From NCBI GenBank assembly GCA_017562135.1, contig QEYB01001237.1, positions 1 through 64,000 of the forward strand: a DNA stretch of 64,000 nt, written 5' to 3'. Source of the stretch: Dipylidium caninum. Taxonomy: Eukaryota > Platyhelminthes > Cestoda > Cyclophyllidea > Dipylidiidae. Numbering within the stretch: position 1 is the stretch's first letter; the number at the start of each line of letters is the position of its first letter. The position numbers and the translations under genes were made by a program. Of the stretch, positions 43,640 through 55,720 are shown one piece after another. A model generated the notes under the pieces. It was not told where the DNA came from. It saw only the letters and a list, made by a program, of their open reading frames with translations, and searched no databases.

Positions 43640-46600
43640 GTAAGGAGTTAAGTCTTTCCGTTCCTTGTTTCTTACTTCATATTGCCGGAGAACGGCTTCC
43701 CAAAACCCACTTCCCGATGAAATCCTCCTCCACCATCTTTAGCTTGGTTGGTCTACGCTTTTAGGCGGAGTGTACAAACTGTTTCTCTCATTTTTCGGCA
43801 CTCTGTCCATCTAATAGCACTACTTTTTCACACTCCACATCCCCCCATTCGGCGGATCATTTCGGTCTAATCCGACTGGAAGGTAATCCTTCCCGTGGCG
43901 GTGGAGATTAAGCCTTAAATCGACCTTTAAATTCCCTTTATTGGGCGATTATAAATGGCCACTGCGAGCCAAACTGTGGTAGCGAATTTTATTGCATTGT
44001 GTTTCCGTCTCCAGTCCCAGTCGGGGAATAGTTTGTTTACCACTTAACTGCATACGATGTGGAAGTGCACCCACATCTCGTGTGGCAATGTCAAGAACAA
44101 CAATGTAGACATTTGGGATGACCGAGGGAAAAAGTGGGGCACAGGAGTAGCTCGTGATTCTCTCCTGACGAGGCGTTAGTTTGCCAAGAGAACGTCGACG
44201 ACCTCGGCTTAACGCTGGACTGCCTTCGCCGCTACATAGAAATGCCTGACGATGGAGTTCGCCGATGCTAACAAATTTTCGCTTGGACACTGTAACCCCG
44301 ATGTGATATAAATTGTAAAAGTAAATCTTCTATTTGAGCAGAGAGGCGCATGGAGCATCTTACCCCTTACAAAAATCTTTGTGGAGGATTCTTGCCCCGT
44401 CGCCGGATGGGTTTTGTAGTAGAGTGACATTGCCGTGTTTGGTATTTCAAGACCATGGAATTTGTTGAATTTTGTCCCTGCCACCATTTATGTGTCAAAA
44501 ATGGTGAAGGAGAGAAGATATCACCGAAACTCACTCTGAACAATAACAGAAAATGTGGGCTTCACACTGAGCGGTGTCAGATTCTGCCACAAGAAAGCCA
44601 CTAAGCATTTGGTGTCCTCGTTCCTCAAGTTAGTCTTCATCGATGTCACATCACCTGGTCATTCACTCCTCCACACTTGCTCCACCGTCTTGCGGTAGTT
44701 AAGGCCTCCTCCCGCCCTAGCGCTGAGCAAATGTGTTAAAGCCCTCGAATAAGGTTCTCTGTTGGGAAGGAATGAATTAAAACATTTGTACGCTCCTGTG
44801 AACAGGCTAGAGAGGAAGAGAAGGATGGCTATGTGAAATTGGGGAACACACCCATCTATTTTTCTTAGCCTGAATGGACGCTGGAGCTGTTGAACACTCT
44901 GACCGGACTGTTGGAGGCAATCGACGTGAACTCCACAAGTTCGCGTCATAAGTTGCCCGACCTGCCGTCAGGTGGCAGTAGCGGCCGAAACCCCTGGACG
45001 TTCACTCCCCACCATGCCCAGTACGTCGTCTATCTCATGTCCCGCCTTCTCGGCAGCAAGGCTGTCGACGTGCGCACGCGCAATCTCATCCACAAGGTTA
45101 TCCTGAAGGTATTTCGCAACGCCAGCGGTGCACAGGTTGGTCACTTAGCTCCTTTTACGGGTTTCGCCTTGTTTTATACTTCCTCTTAACATGTCCTCAT
45201 TACTGCCAGTCATTAAAAGAGCCCCAGGGAGTTGTGGTTGGACTAAAAAGTAGGAGAAATCATTGCGGAATGTTCGAGGACCCCTTGGACATTTGTAATC
45301 TGTGAAAGTGACGCAAATAGTCCCGTTAAATGATGAAATTAACAACCCGAGGGGATGCTGATGAGATACCGTGGCTTTAAGGCTTTGACTACGTCGGTGC
45401 TACCGGATTGGTACGAGATTCACCATATTTGGAGAAACAATGTTCGCGTATTTCACAGAAGTGGAGAAGAGGGATCGAGAAGTAGGACCAGGCTTTCGCG
45501 TCTTTCACGAGGTCTCCGTTTGGTTAGTTTTTAAAGCAGTGCCACTAATGCGCCGCCTGTCCACTCAGCAAAGACAGACGTAGACCGCGTCGGCACCCGA
45601 AGACATCAATGGTGAGCCATTGGAGGAGATTCAAAGGACTTTATTGCACACGGGGGAATTCTGTCCAGAGAGGGTTGAATGGAGGCGGCTGCGGCGAGGA
45701 GTTGAGGAGAAAGGCAAACCGAAGAGGTGAATGTGACGCCAGTTTCTTTTAAGCCATCCGCAACAGAATGAATAGTCTGACGTTCAACAGGGCAAACTTG
45801 TCTTTCATGAGTCCTGCCTAACACTCATTCACCAGAGGCAAATAATCGTAAAGTGTTAAAAAGGGACATTTCTCGTCAAGAGGTGTACAGATCGTGACCC
45901 GTCACGTGGTCAAAAAATACGTACGGCGGCCATTGGCGACTCCTCCTCATGTTTTTCGTTTAACAAAGTACGACACCTTACACGACAGGTAAACACTGGT
46001 GGATGCCATCCGAGGCCCTGATTTACAGAAAATTCGAATGCAACTCGCGAGGGTGGAAGCCTATGTGGCCGGGGGGAGCGGACATTAAAAGAATTTGTCC
46101 GAAGGCGCTGGGTGCACCGACACTAGACTTGTCGCAGGTGGGTAAGGGACAACAAAAACGAATTTTGCGCATTACACCAATCTGCCTTCCTTCACTTCGC
46201 CAACCAAATCAGCATCATCAGAAAAATAGTGAGCGTCATAGTGCTGGGTGGATATTCATCTCTAACAATGAGAGAAATTCGTTTTAATAGGGAAAATGTC
46301 CTAGTGATTACGTTGAGTGGGTGCCTGCTCAATCCCATCCGCGTGACTTCGTCGTGCGAAACTGTTAACATCACCTGTACTCGTCCCACTAACACACATT
46401 TGGCAGGTGAAGGCGGCCCTTCTCCGATTCTCCAAGTACTTCGTGAGATTCCTCACCCCGGCCGAAGTGAAAGACTTCGTTCTACCCCTCGTCCCCTTCT
46501 GTTTGGATTCGCGCAACCTCGAGGAACTTGTAAGTCACCACGGCCTCACCACTCACCCCTCACTCTCGCCTCTCCACCCCTTCACATGCCCATACCCTCA

Positions 46601-49600
46601 TTTGAAGTGTGGCTGTCGCAGACAATCGGCTCCCTCACTGACTTGTTCACGCTGGGGAGCAGGATACTGCAGTCGATGGGCTGCGCTGCAGACTACCCAC
46701 GAACACCGTGTCCACGCCACGCGAGCGAGAGAACGTGGAGCTGACAACCGTGTCGTCCCTAACATGCCTGAAGAATTCTGAGGAAGTGTGGGCCTTGCCA
46801 GCATGAAAGCCAGCCCGTCAAGCTACGATATAGTCATCTCGAGACGGGTGTCCCGTCCACTAGGTGGATTCTTGAGGAATTCCTGTCCGGATACACCTAA
46901 AGCCAGACACACCATGTTGCCGCCGAGGGCCCAATGCCAACCCCAAGTGTACAAATGGCGGACTCTCATGCGCATCCGTGCCCGCGTCTGCAATGACGAC
47001 CGACTGGAGTAGAAGTTACCGAAGCCTCCTACTGGGAGGAGGCGCTCGCGCACATCATCACTGCGTTTCGTCACTCGCCTGCATGGCACAGGCGATGAGA
47101 CCTCATTTAGCCGCTTAACAGCTTCGTCCACCGAGCGAGCAGAAAATCACAGCCACTTCTCTCACACTCTCACTGCTACTGTAAGGCGGTTGGGCGTGCC
47201 AAAAAAGACGACGACTGAGCGAAAGAAGTTCAGTGTGGTGGGTTAATGGCTTAGACTTGGGTGACGAACATGCCCTCGTCGTCCACTAAACCACCCAGTC
47301 GATGCCCACGTGTGGTCGATTTCCACACGGACGACTACCTACTCCATAATGCCACATCTCTGACCACATCTGCAGACCACCTCGAAATACGCGGCTTTCG
47401 ACAGCCGTTCCGGCAACATGTCACTCTGGCTGAAGGGACGGTGCACAGCAGAGATGGCAGAGATTGAGGGAGTGCTGGGAGACTACCTCCTGGTGGACGT
47501 GATGTAAGAAAGAGTACGAGGCGTTAGCATAGCCTTAGAAGTGGTGGAATAACCAGTTTGCGTCAACACAGACGTCAGTCTCAGGTCCTCTGTCGGGCAG
47601 GCTGCCAGTCGTCCGCACACGACATTCCACTTGCACTGACGAAGTTTCAGCGTCGCCCGGGAGCAGGCAGGGCCTACGATTCCGTCCGCGACGATGTGGC
47701 TATTTTCGCACCACCTCCATTGCTGAAAAACCTTTCCTCCCCCCCCCCCACCCCCCACCCCAACACACCACCTCTTCTCCTCCTCCACTCCCTTCACCCT
47801 CCTTCATCGCACCCTCCACACTCCCGCCTTTCGCCTTCCCGCCTTTCGCCTTCCCGCCTTCCCGCCTTCCGTCCTCATTAGGTTATGGGGATAATGGCAT
47901 TAACGGCGGCGATTGCACCACACCCCGTCCCTGTTGAAATGCAATTAGCCACGCTTGACTGCATCTGCTCCTCACTCTGAGACACGCAGACATGCGCGGC
48001 AGTTGGGAAGAGTGAGAATGCAATGTGTGACAACTGTGGCACGATATGCCTGCTCTAAGACGAGGACGCTAATTGTGACGTCTTCACTCTCCAGGTAGCC
48101 GCTATGGAGGCCCTTCCCAAGCTGGTCGAGTACCCGATTCCCCTGGAAACCTACGAAAAGTGCCTGCACAAAGCCGTCAACGCCTTTAAGAAGAGCGCCT
48201 CTCGACCACAAGTTAGTTGCACACTCCAGCCCCACCTCTGCTTCCAAATAACCACCGCCTCCTGTCATCGCCTCGGCCTTGGCCCCGGCCCCGGCCCCGG
48301 CCTCGGCCTCGGCCTCGGGTGTGGCGACGCGAAGTGGCTTTGGGGGATGGGGGCAGTGGCGGTGGCGGTGGCGGGGGCGGGGCGGTGAGTGATTCACGCT
48401 GCCGTCAGAGGTGGAGGAGACTGTGTCCGCCTCGCTGCGCACAAAGTGTGACTCGAAGAATGCACGCGGCATTGGTGCTCATAGCAGTGAACAGAGCAGA
48501 ATGCACACGTGTGTTTGGGTGAAGAGGTGCGAGAGTGGATTCATGACCCTACTTCTCGGTGCAGCATCCACAGCATCCACGGTCTCGGGAGACGCTCGTG
48601 AGGATAGGAGAGCAGACAGGGGAGACGGAGGGTGGGGATGCTGCATGCCCTGAGAGCGTCCGTGTAGCCGGTCGCACGGGACCGTACTGCCTCACGACCA
48701 CCAACGTCCTCATCCTCATCCTCCAGCGCTCCAATCCTCGTCTTCCTTCCACCGGTCGAGATTCTTCAACGCCTCCTTCTCACTCTTCCAAATTCTCTCG
48801 TCCGGATGGCAAACTCACTGTAGACGCGTATCCGGATTGACAAAGACATCTTCACGAGGGACCACCCGATGGGCGGTGAAAAGTCCGCTTCCGCTGATGG
48901 GTTCAGGCCGGACTCGCACTTGGAGCACGAGGAAGTGTGGAGTTGGTTAAAAATGTCGCGCTATGTCACCGTGATGCGGTGGTTTCCTTTGTGCACTTTG
49001 TCTTTGACCATCTCGACCTGCATTTCGGTTCTTCCTTCCCACGAAGTCTTGTCTTCTTAGTCTGCCATGTCGCCTCATCACTCGTCACCCAAGTGGGTTT
49101 GCGTTGACGCAGCCCTCCAGTGTTCTATCGCCTGCTACGCGGGCAGAGAGGTTTACCACCTTGAAGACTCTGAATGCCGACCACTGGTTCGGCAATACTC
49201 GCAGAAGGCTGCCAGAGGAGATGAACTCCTTTTCCACTTCCATGTGCTCCGTTCAAATCCGCTTTCCCGGACACTGTTGGTGGGCTGTTGAAGTAGAGAT
49301 TCGGGCCCCGAGGCTCCCTCAACAGCTAATTTGAGTGGCCCAAAAATTGCTCGTCGGTGTTCTCGTCCATGCTGCACCAGAATCGTAACATCATTCATTC
49401 ACACGCCACTCCGAGCCTACCTGAGGCCTCTTAAACCTCTCTACGCAGTTTACAGAGTCGAGGAAAGGGTTGCCATTAGCGCGACGAGGCAAACGTTCAA
49501 GCAGCTGTCGCACGTCGTGTCCTCTGGTGCACTAGTGACTCAAAAGGGCTGCTCTGGCCTTGTAAACAAGTAAATGTTCGATTAAAACTAATTGCCTGTC

Positions 49601-50797
49601 GTCACAGTTACTGACTCTTTTGTTGCCACTTTTGCATGGTGTGCCAGACTATGCATACCTTCGAGTAAAGACGGTCTTCCTTCCCCCAGACCTATGCGAC
49701 CTAAGAGTCTGCCCCATGAGCGTCGTTTCACTCGAGATGCCAGAAGTAAGTTTGTTGGAGCGCCGAACACCTCAGAGGAGTTGCAATCCAACCCCGCGAA
49801 AGCGGCACAGACGCCGCGTCCAGGAACACCCTGTTACAAGGGGGAGAGTTGTTCTAGTGAACCGCTGACAGTTCCCTTTTTTATTGCATTTTGGGAGAAA
49901 CTCCGCCAGACTATTATTTGCGCCTCTATCCTCAAAGGGAGTCTCTCTGGAGTGCAGCTTCGAGGGAGACAGACACGGTGCCTACCATAAAGTTGGCTGA
50001 CTTTCTCCTGAAAGCTCACCTTCTACTCCTACGCCTACTCCTACGCCTACGCCTACAGCTACATCTACTACTTTCCTCCCTCCTTTCCTTTTCCGCTAGT
50101 CTGTGCGTTAACCCACACCCCGACTTTGTTATAATCCTCGAAATCTCATTCTTAAACGCGTTTGTGCACGTGCACGTGCACGGGCATGTGTGTTTTTGCG
50201 TGTGTGATTTGCTCGAGGGAAGTGAGATTTTTTCGCAATCCACCAAATACCAAAGGTTGTTTCATTGAGAAGAAGAAAGTATTTAGATATGAAGGGCTAT
50301 TCGAGATATCGTCGACACTTTGCTGCCTCACTTGGCGCGTGTTGTTGACTCCTCAGCAAAACACGAAGGGAGGACCATTTGTGTCCCCATTTTGGTCAGC
50401 ATAATTACCATAGTTGACAAGTGAGCTGCTTGAATTGGTGATTACCGGGTCGCTCTCCCGTAAATCAGTGTGTAAGGAGGAGAAGACGCTGACGCAAAAC
50501 TTTGGGCCGGTCCCGACTTCTAGATCCAGTCTGTGGCAATACAGTGTATGGCGAATATCCTTTCCCATCTGACGGTGGACAAGGTGGAGAACATCCTTCT
50601 GCCCTTTGCCCTGGAGTCCACAGCGGACGCCGCCAACAATGCCAGCAGTGTGCGTGTCTGTGATGGAAGTAGTAATGGAAGAACAGCGCCGCGGAACGTC
50701 CTACCAACTGGTGAGGATGTTCCCTGCCTCATTCCGGCGTACCTCATCGAGTTTGACTTCTACCTCTCGGAGGGGGAGCCCGTCATTTCGCTTTGTT
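43514..50797 (+). CDS. Unidentified large HEAT-repeat-like protein (five exons recognised)
   Basis: Five plus-strand exons with good splice sites and mutually compatible phases: 43514-43639, 44869-45135, 46407-46529, 48095-48211 and 50530-50797. All the internal junctions are phase 0. The peptides are amphipathic helices in pairs, as in HEAT/ARM solenoids, for example LLRFSKYFVRFLTPAEVKDF followed by VLPLVPFCL, and SVAIQCMANILSHLTVDKVE followed by NILLPFALE. The whole protein extends in both directions. I could not name the family; regulatory subunits of PP2A-type phosphatases and other HEAT proteins were considered without a match. Further exons probably exist between those listed. Confidence 0.55.
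44869..45135 (+). CDS. HEAT-like gene exon
   Basis: Strong acceptor ATTTTTCTTAG ends at 44868. Reads PEWTLELLNTLTGLLEAID, a Ser/Gly linker, then HAQYVVYLMSRLLGSKAVDV and IHKVILKVF. Donor either GTTGGT after 45135 or GTATTT after 45108, both phase 0. Confidence 0.6.
46407..46529 (+). CDS. HEAT-like gene exon
   Basis: Acceptor TTTGGCAG ends at 46406 and donor GTAAGT starts at 46530. 41 codons, VKAALLRFSKYFVRFL, PAEVKDFVLPLVPFCLDS: a textbook HEAT helix pair. Confidence 0.65.
47737..47875 (+). repeat. C-run and CGCCTTCC minisatellite
   Basis: A run of nine C with further CCCCACC units at 47740-47762, then 47822-47875 carries repeated CGCCTTTCGCCTTCC / CGCCTTCC units. Simple sequence in an intron of the HEAT-like gene. 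Confidence 0.85.
48095..48211 (+). CDS. HEAT-like gene exon
   Basis: Acceptor CTCTCCAG ends at 48094 and a GTTAGT donor starts at 48212. 39 codons, VAAMEALPKLVEYPIPLETY then KCLHKAVNAFKKSASR. A GGCCCC-type hexanucleotide tract begins about 60 bp into the following intron. Confidence 0.62.
48271..48386 (+). repeat. GGCCCC/GGCCTC hexanucleotide tract and G-rich segment
   Basis: 48271-48319 is built of GGCCCC and GGCCTC units (about eight). 48341-48386 on the same strand has runs of four or more G and GGT/GGC repeats with quadruplex-forming potential. It lies in the predicted intron after the exon 48095-48211. Confidence 0.9.
50026..50062 (+). repeat. CTACGC-type hexamer repeat
   Basis: Imperfect tandem CTACTC/CTACGC units followed by CTACAGCTACATCTACTAC. 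Intronic simple sequence. Confidence 0.8.
50163..50182. repeat. Self-complementary GTGCAC repeat
   Basis: GTGCAC repeated about three times. Each unit is its own reverse complement, so the tract can fold back on itself or take a left-handed form. Confidence 0.8.
50530..50797 (+). CDS. HEAT-like gene exon
   Basis: Acceptor TAGATCCAG ends at 50529 and donor GTGAGT starts at 50798, phase 1. Reads SVAIQCMANILSHLTVDKVE, NILLPFALES, a Ser/Asn linker, then LIPAYLIEFDFYLSEGEPVI. Confidence 0.62.
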
Positions 50798-51516
50798 GTG
50801 AGTCCACGTCACCTTAAATGCCTGTCCCAACTCGTCATATGATTTCCGGTTGATTACGTTGTCGGGGAAAAAGAAATGCCTCCTTTTCTGAGAGGTCTGC
50901 TCCACTCCTTCTCCGGTTCGTCAGGCTTATTAGGTGATGGCTCATGAAGTGGGTTGTCTTGACTCTCAGCCCGCCTGAGGTGTTAACTAAATAGGTTCCT
51001 CGGATTAATCCCATTTATTACATTACCTGCTTCAGACACCGCCGAAAATGGAAATTTATGGTTCATGAGATAAAGCAGTCGTTATTTCGGGAATAGAAGG
51101 AGGGACATTGACGATGATGCGGAGCGATATGAGATATTTATGGACTTTCACGCAAAATAATAATTCAGAGGAATTGTGTATGAGGACGATGATTATTTTG
51201 CAGCGAATTTGAGGGAGCTTTGACATGATTTTCGTCAGGTCAGTAGCATTCGGGGAATGTCGTGGAGGCGTCCCAAGACTTCAACATGCTTTTGACGGAA
51301 ACAAAACCATGATAGACTTTGAAGAATTTCGCTATATAAACACACTTCCACATTTCCTAGTGGTAGCTGGGATAGACGCTGTCTAATGTCCTCCAAGTTC
51401 CCAATGCTTCTCATCACAACATTCTCGTAAATGGGACAGAATGATGATGATCTGGCGATTGCACGTTCGCCATCCTTTTAGTAGTACATGAAAGTGTGCC
51501 TCGTCTATCCTCTCTG

Positions 51517-51542
51517 CCTCCTCCTCCTCCTCCTCCTCCTCC
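51517..51542 (+). repeat. CCT/CTC triplet microsatellite
   Basis: About eight CTC units in tandem within pyrimidine-rich sequence. Confidence 0.9.
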
Positions 51543-54426
51543 TTCTTCGCCTCTTTTGTGGACTCAAAACTTGCCGCCTTAATGGGACTCCGAGCGATCC
51601 TCTACTGCGCGAATAATTCCAGACTTTAGACGCCGCGAATGCATTTTAAACTCCACCTTCCCTCAACTTTCCCCAAATGTTGACGATGGCGGGAGGCAGT
51701 GATAAGCGAAAGTTTCAAGCACACCTTGTCCTGCCGTTGTAAACAAATGATGCGTAGTTAAGGCCACAAATGAGAGTAATAAATAGTCGAAGGGGGTACA
51801 GGAAAAAATGATGGTAGTGGCAGAAGTTTTTTTAATTTTTTTAAATGTTATCATCTCGCCTGCCATCCATAGAGGCACGAAGGTCCGTGTTGTAAATCAT
51901 GCATGGTCTACGCACTTGCCTATCTCAGCGAGTGAAATCGTCACCTCCTCTATTATTCAATATGGTGTGTTTCGTCCGCTCTCTCACAGGCGCCACTTAA
52001 ATTTGAGTGAGTGTTTTCCCTCCGATAAGTTAATTTTTTGGCGTGGGCGTAGATACACTCGTGGCTTGCCTCTCCAGGCGACTGGAAGGAGGAAGTTCGA
52101 ATAACCGGCCTAATTTGCAGTGAGTGAATGAGAATTTTGCCAATTCGATCGTCTGAGCTGGGGGATTAAGGGAAGAAAGGGACGTAGTGACTGCCCAGTG
52201 AACGCATTCGCCTCCTCTTCCTCCTATCTGAGCTTCTCTCCTCCTTTGAGGCCTACTTAAAACAATCCTTCGAGAATACCGAACAATCCTCTCATCCACG
52301 ATGATCGCGATGGAGATTTTGCCCTGCCTTCTACCGCACACTCTCAACAAACAATGGCAATTCAGTGAGGTGAGCGCAGAGGAAATGCATTCCCCTATAT
52401 CTCCTGCGTCACTATTTTTTGTTTACTTCCTTGTTGCCGAGTTAAGAGGACAGTGATCGCCTGTAGCGTTGGTCGTATTACCTCGTGTACGGCTTTATGA
52501 GGTCGCTGTAAACTACCTTCTTCCAGTTGTGTAGACTGTTGGCTTGACTATTTGCGACGGAAATGAATTCACGCGTAAGAGAGCGTTGTAGTCTATGTTT
52601 CCTTCCCTTCTAGACCGCGTCAAAACTATGTGGTCTACAATACAACTTTGGAGTTTTTTTTCTACAATCCTAAAATAATCAATTCACGAGGACTACTTTA
52701 TACCGAAAGAACGCATATAAGTAGCATATCAGCACGCTCATATTTCGTAGATATAATCAATTTTGATGCGAAATCAATGGGACAGAAATTGTGTACTCAA
52801 TAATGAAGTCTTCAGATGGTTGACCCTTAGACTATCATAAAATGGTTTTGAGTCAACTTGCACCGAGAATGTTTAACAACTGGAATATCCAGACAGGACC
52901 GCAAAGTAATTGGACGCGCGTATAGTCTGTTTACCAAATAACCGCTACTTAATGCTCTCGTGTCTGCCCGATTGGGTGGGGGCAGGAGGGGGGAGGGCAG
53001 AAGGGGTTATAGTCAGTTTTGTCAACAAAATTAATTGTCGAAACAAAGTAGTCCCACCTCGCTCTTCTTCGCCCCCGTCCCGACCGCTTCTCCCCAAGTG
53101 CTCACGAGTAGTAATTGATTAAACGGATACTCTTTCCATCCACCAAACTCCACAACTCTATCAAAGTAACATCCCATTCGTTGTCCCACTTCTGTCTTGA
53201 AGGCGTTTACTTCGAGTACCAGAATACTAAGGCCTCCGAGACGAATGTGCGAGGGAGAGGCAAGGGGGATGGGAATATTATTTCAACGGCGAAGCCCGAA
53301 AATGTACGCAAATGAGTTGACCTCTGCCGCCATTCCCATACCCCTCTAACACAGCATTTGAGTCCTTTTTGCAAGTTTTTAGCTTGTCCACCTGAAACAG
53401 AGTGCCTCACCGCCAAAGCGCCTAGCAGTGATAGTCGTGCAATTTGTCGAAACATGTCACGAAGTGGTTGAATTTTTCTCCCATTAAGAGGTTACATTAA
53501 CCAGGGCCTTAATCTGCCCAATCACAAATGCGCAAAAAGGCAAGATTTGAACCTTCACTCCCCTAAATCGACCTGACCAGCGCCCCTACCCGCTTCCTTG
53601 TAAGGGCCACTGGCCTCGCGGCGTTTCAGAGCCAGCAGACTTGAGAGGCCTTAGGCCTCGCCAAGCTGACTTAAGGGGAGCACGGTGCTTCGTCTTCCCC
53701 AGTCGGGTTTGGGGACTGATAACACGACTGGAGGTGCGCAAAGGGTTGAGGGACACGTTCGCCGCAAAATTCCTACCAAAACACAGAAACTCCACGTGTT
53801 GTCTAGTCGCATCGCTGCGAGTTAAAGTTTGGATGCTCGTAGCCGGAAATGGAAGTTCAGAGCGTAGTCCAACTCTCATTCCTAGAGGTTGCACACGTAG
53901 CAGTGGTCCAAGTCACAATTTTCCACTATTTTGCGATTGTGAAGGTGACGCCATGCCCATGGAGGGCTTGAGGAAGGGAAAATGTATTGCAAGATGTTAT
54001 GGGAGAGCACTGGGTGTTGAGGCATCGAGGCATCGAGGTGTGTTTCTATGCGGTCTTTGACTCACGCGGTGGTGCAAACCTCCCTTATTCCCTCGCAGTT
54101 GGTGGGACGGAAAAAGTGCGCCGCTTATCCGAGAATTGCGACAATGCATGGCCTTACTTAGGAGCTTCCAACCTCCCCTGAATCTTGCCTTGTCGGTCAA
54201 CTTTACATGATTTTCACGGGTCATGTCTAACCCCTTCCAATTAGGGCTGTTTTTGAACGTGAGCGCATTTGACTCGAGCCATTCCTGAGTCATCGCTGCG
54301 GATTACTTCCACTAATGCATCTTCCAGCATCGCGAGTTAGGCAGAAGATGTCTGTACGCATATCATAGGCATTAGGGTGTCGTTTGAGGAAGGCGGACCT
54401 TCTGCCCGTCTGGAGCGCAGAAGTGA

Positions 54427-54440
54427 GGGGGGGGGGGGGA
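54427..54440 (+). repeat. Poly-G run
   Basis: About 13 consecutive G. Long G homopolymers are rare and prone to sequencing error. Confidence 0.9.
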
Positions 54441-55568
54441 GTGGAGCGCCTGGCAGGCGTGATTATTTCGCGTGACTAAACACTCATTCACGGGCACCCT
54501 CTACATCTCAGCGTTGCGGACACATTTTTTGCTAAATATCGCCCTGTTAGGGTTGATGGTGTACTTTCATTTGCAGTTTTCCGACACTTGCATGAGTAGT
54601 GTTATTCCACCATTCCATGCTCCTCACCAAAAGAGACTTCTTTTTTTTAACCGGATGCATGAAATTCTGTTCAGCGGTGGCTTCTCCGACCCAATGAATG
54701 TGCTGAGTTTTTCATTTTGGGTCTGTGCGGCTTTGTATTGCCGCTCATTTGAGCTAGAACACAAGCGTTTGGTGCATGCGTAGTTTGGATATTGAAAGTT
54801 TTCTTCCTGAAGACACGAGTTCCTGCTTCTAGAATTGAGAGCCTGATGCGAGCCACCCTCTCTCGTGAAGCGTACTGGGGCACTGGCCCATTCGGATAAC
54901 CGCTTCGCCATCGGCTACGGCGTCGTGGCAGAACAAATTTGCTATTAGGGCGGAGGCAGAATTATGCAAATTAGCATAAGTAACCTCGGATTAAATGACT
55001 TATGGACGATTTGAAGAGAACCAAATTAGTGCTCGCTTCCTCCGGCATTGAAAGTCATTCACCATAGGCACCCCGTCCCGTCGGGGTTTATGACCCGCTT
55101 TTAATTACTAATTCGTGAAATGTGTTTTTATGTCTTGACAAATGCTACTTACTACGAATTAAGTATAACCATGGACCCCGGTGGTCGAAAATATCAAAAG
55201 AAGAGTACGGATGCCTGAAACCTAATAAACATAGCGTAAAACCTTAGAACAAAAAGAAACACAGAGATAATGTAAGATGTCCCTCAGCAAAACAGTCTCT
55301 CAAAATATGATGTGAGCGTTCACGCAGTCCAGCAGAAATCTGGAAGGTGGGGCATTGATAGTGCTCGTCATTGAATATGATTTCAGCGAAACAGGTAAGA
55401 GTCATGGTCAGCAGACGCCGACTAAGCTTATCGAAAAGAAATGTCAAAGGACTTGTCGTTAGTCATTAGCGGTGTATAGTGAATGAAAAGTTCTGCTGGG
55501 AATTTCCATAAAGGGTGGGAATCCTGGTCCTGAAGCAATCTTTTCAACCTTCCCTCTGCCTCTTTTAG

Positions 55569-55720
55569 TTCAAGTACATAATGTCAACACTGTACGAATA
55601 CCTGGACTGCCTCAATGACACAATTTCGCTACCTTCCGGTCAGGATCTTTCTCAACACGTCACCCGGAAGGAGGGGTTGAGGCACTTCGACCACGAAATC
55701 AAAGTCTGTATTGACCACGG
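55569..55720 (+). CDS. Candidate exon, unidentified
   Basis: Acceptor GCCTCTTTTAG ends at 55568; 50 codons in phase 0 read MSTLYEYLDCLNDTISLPSG then RHFDHEIKVCIDHG; donor GTAGGC, phase 2. Could belong to the HEAT-like gene or to a new one; the phase does not join directly to the exon ending at 50797. Confidence 0.42.

Larger units (their letters stand above)
50798..55568. other. Intron or intergenic, nothing firm
   Basis: Contains a CCT triplet run at 51517-51542 and a run of about 13 G near 54427-54440. Open stretches such as 53641-54060 (+) lack splice context. Confidence 0.45.
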
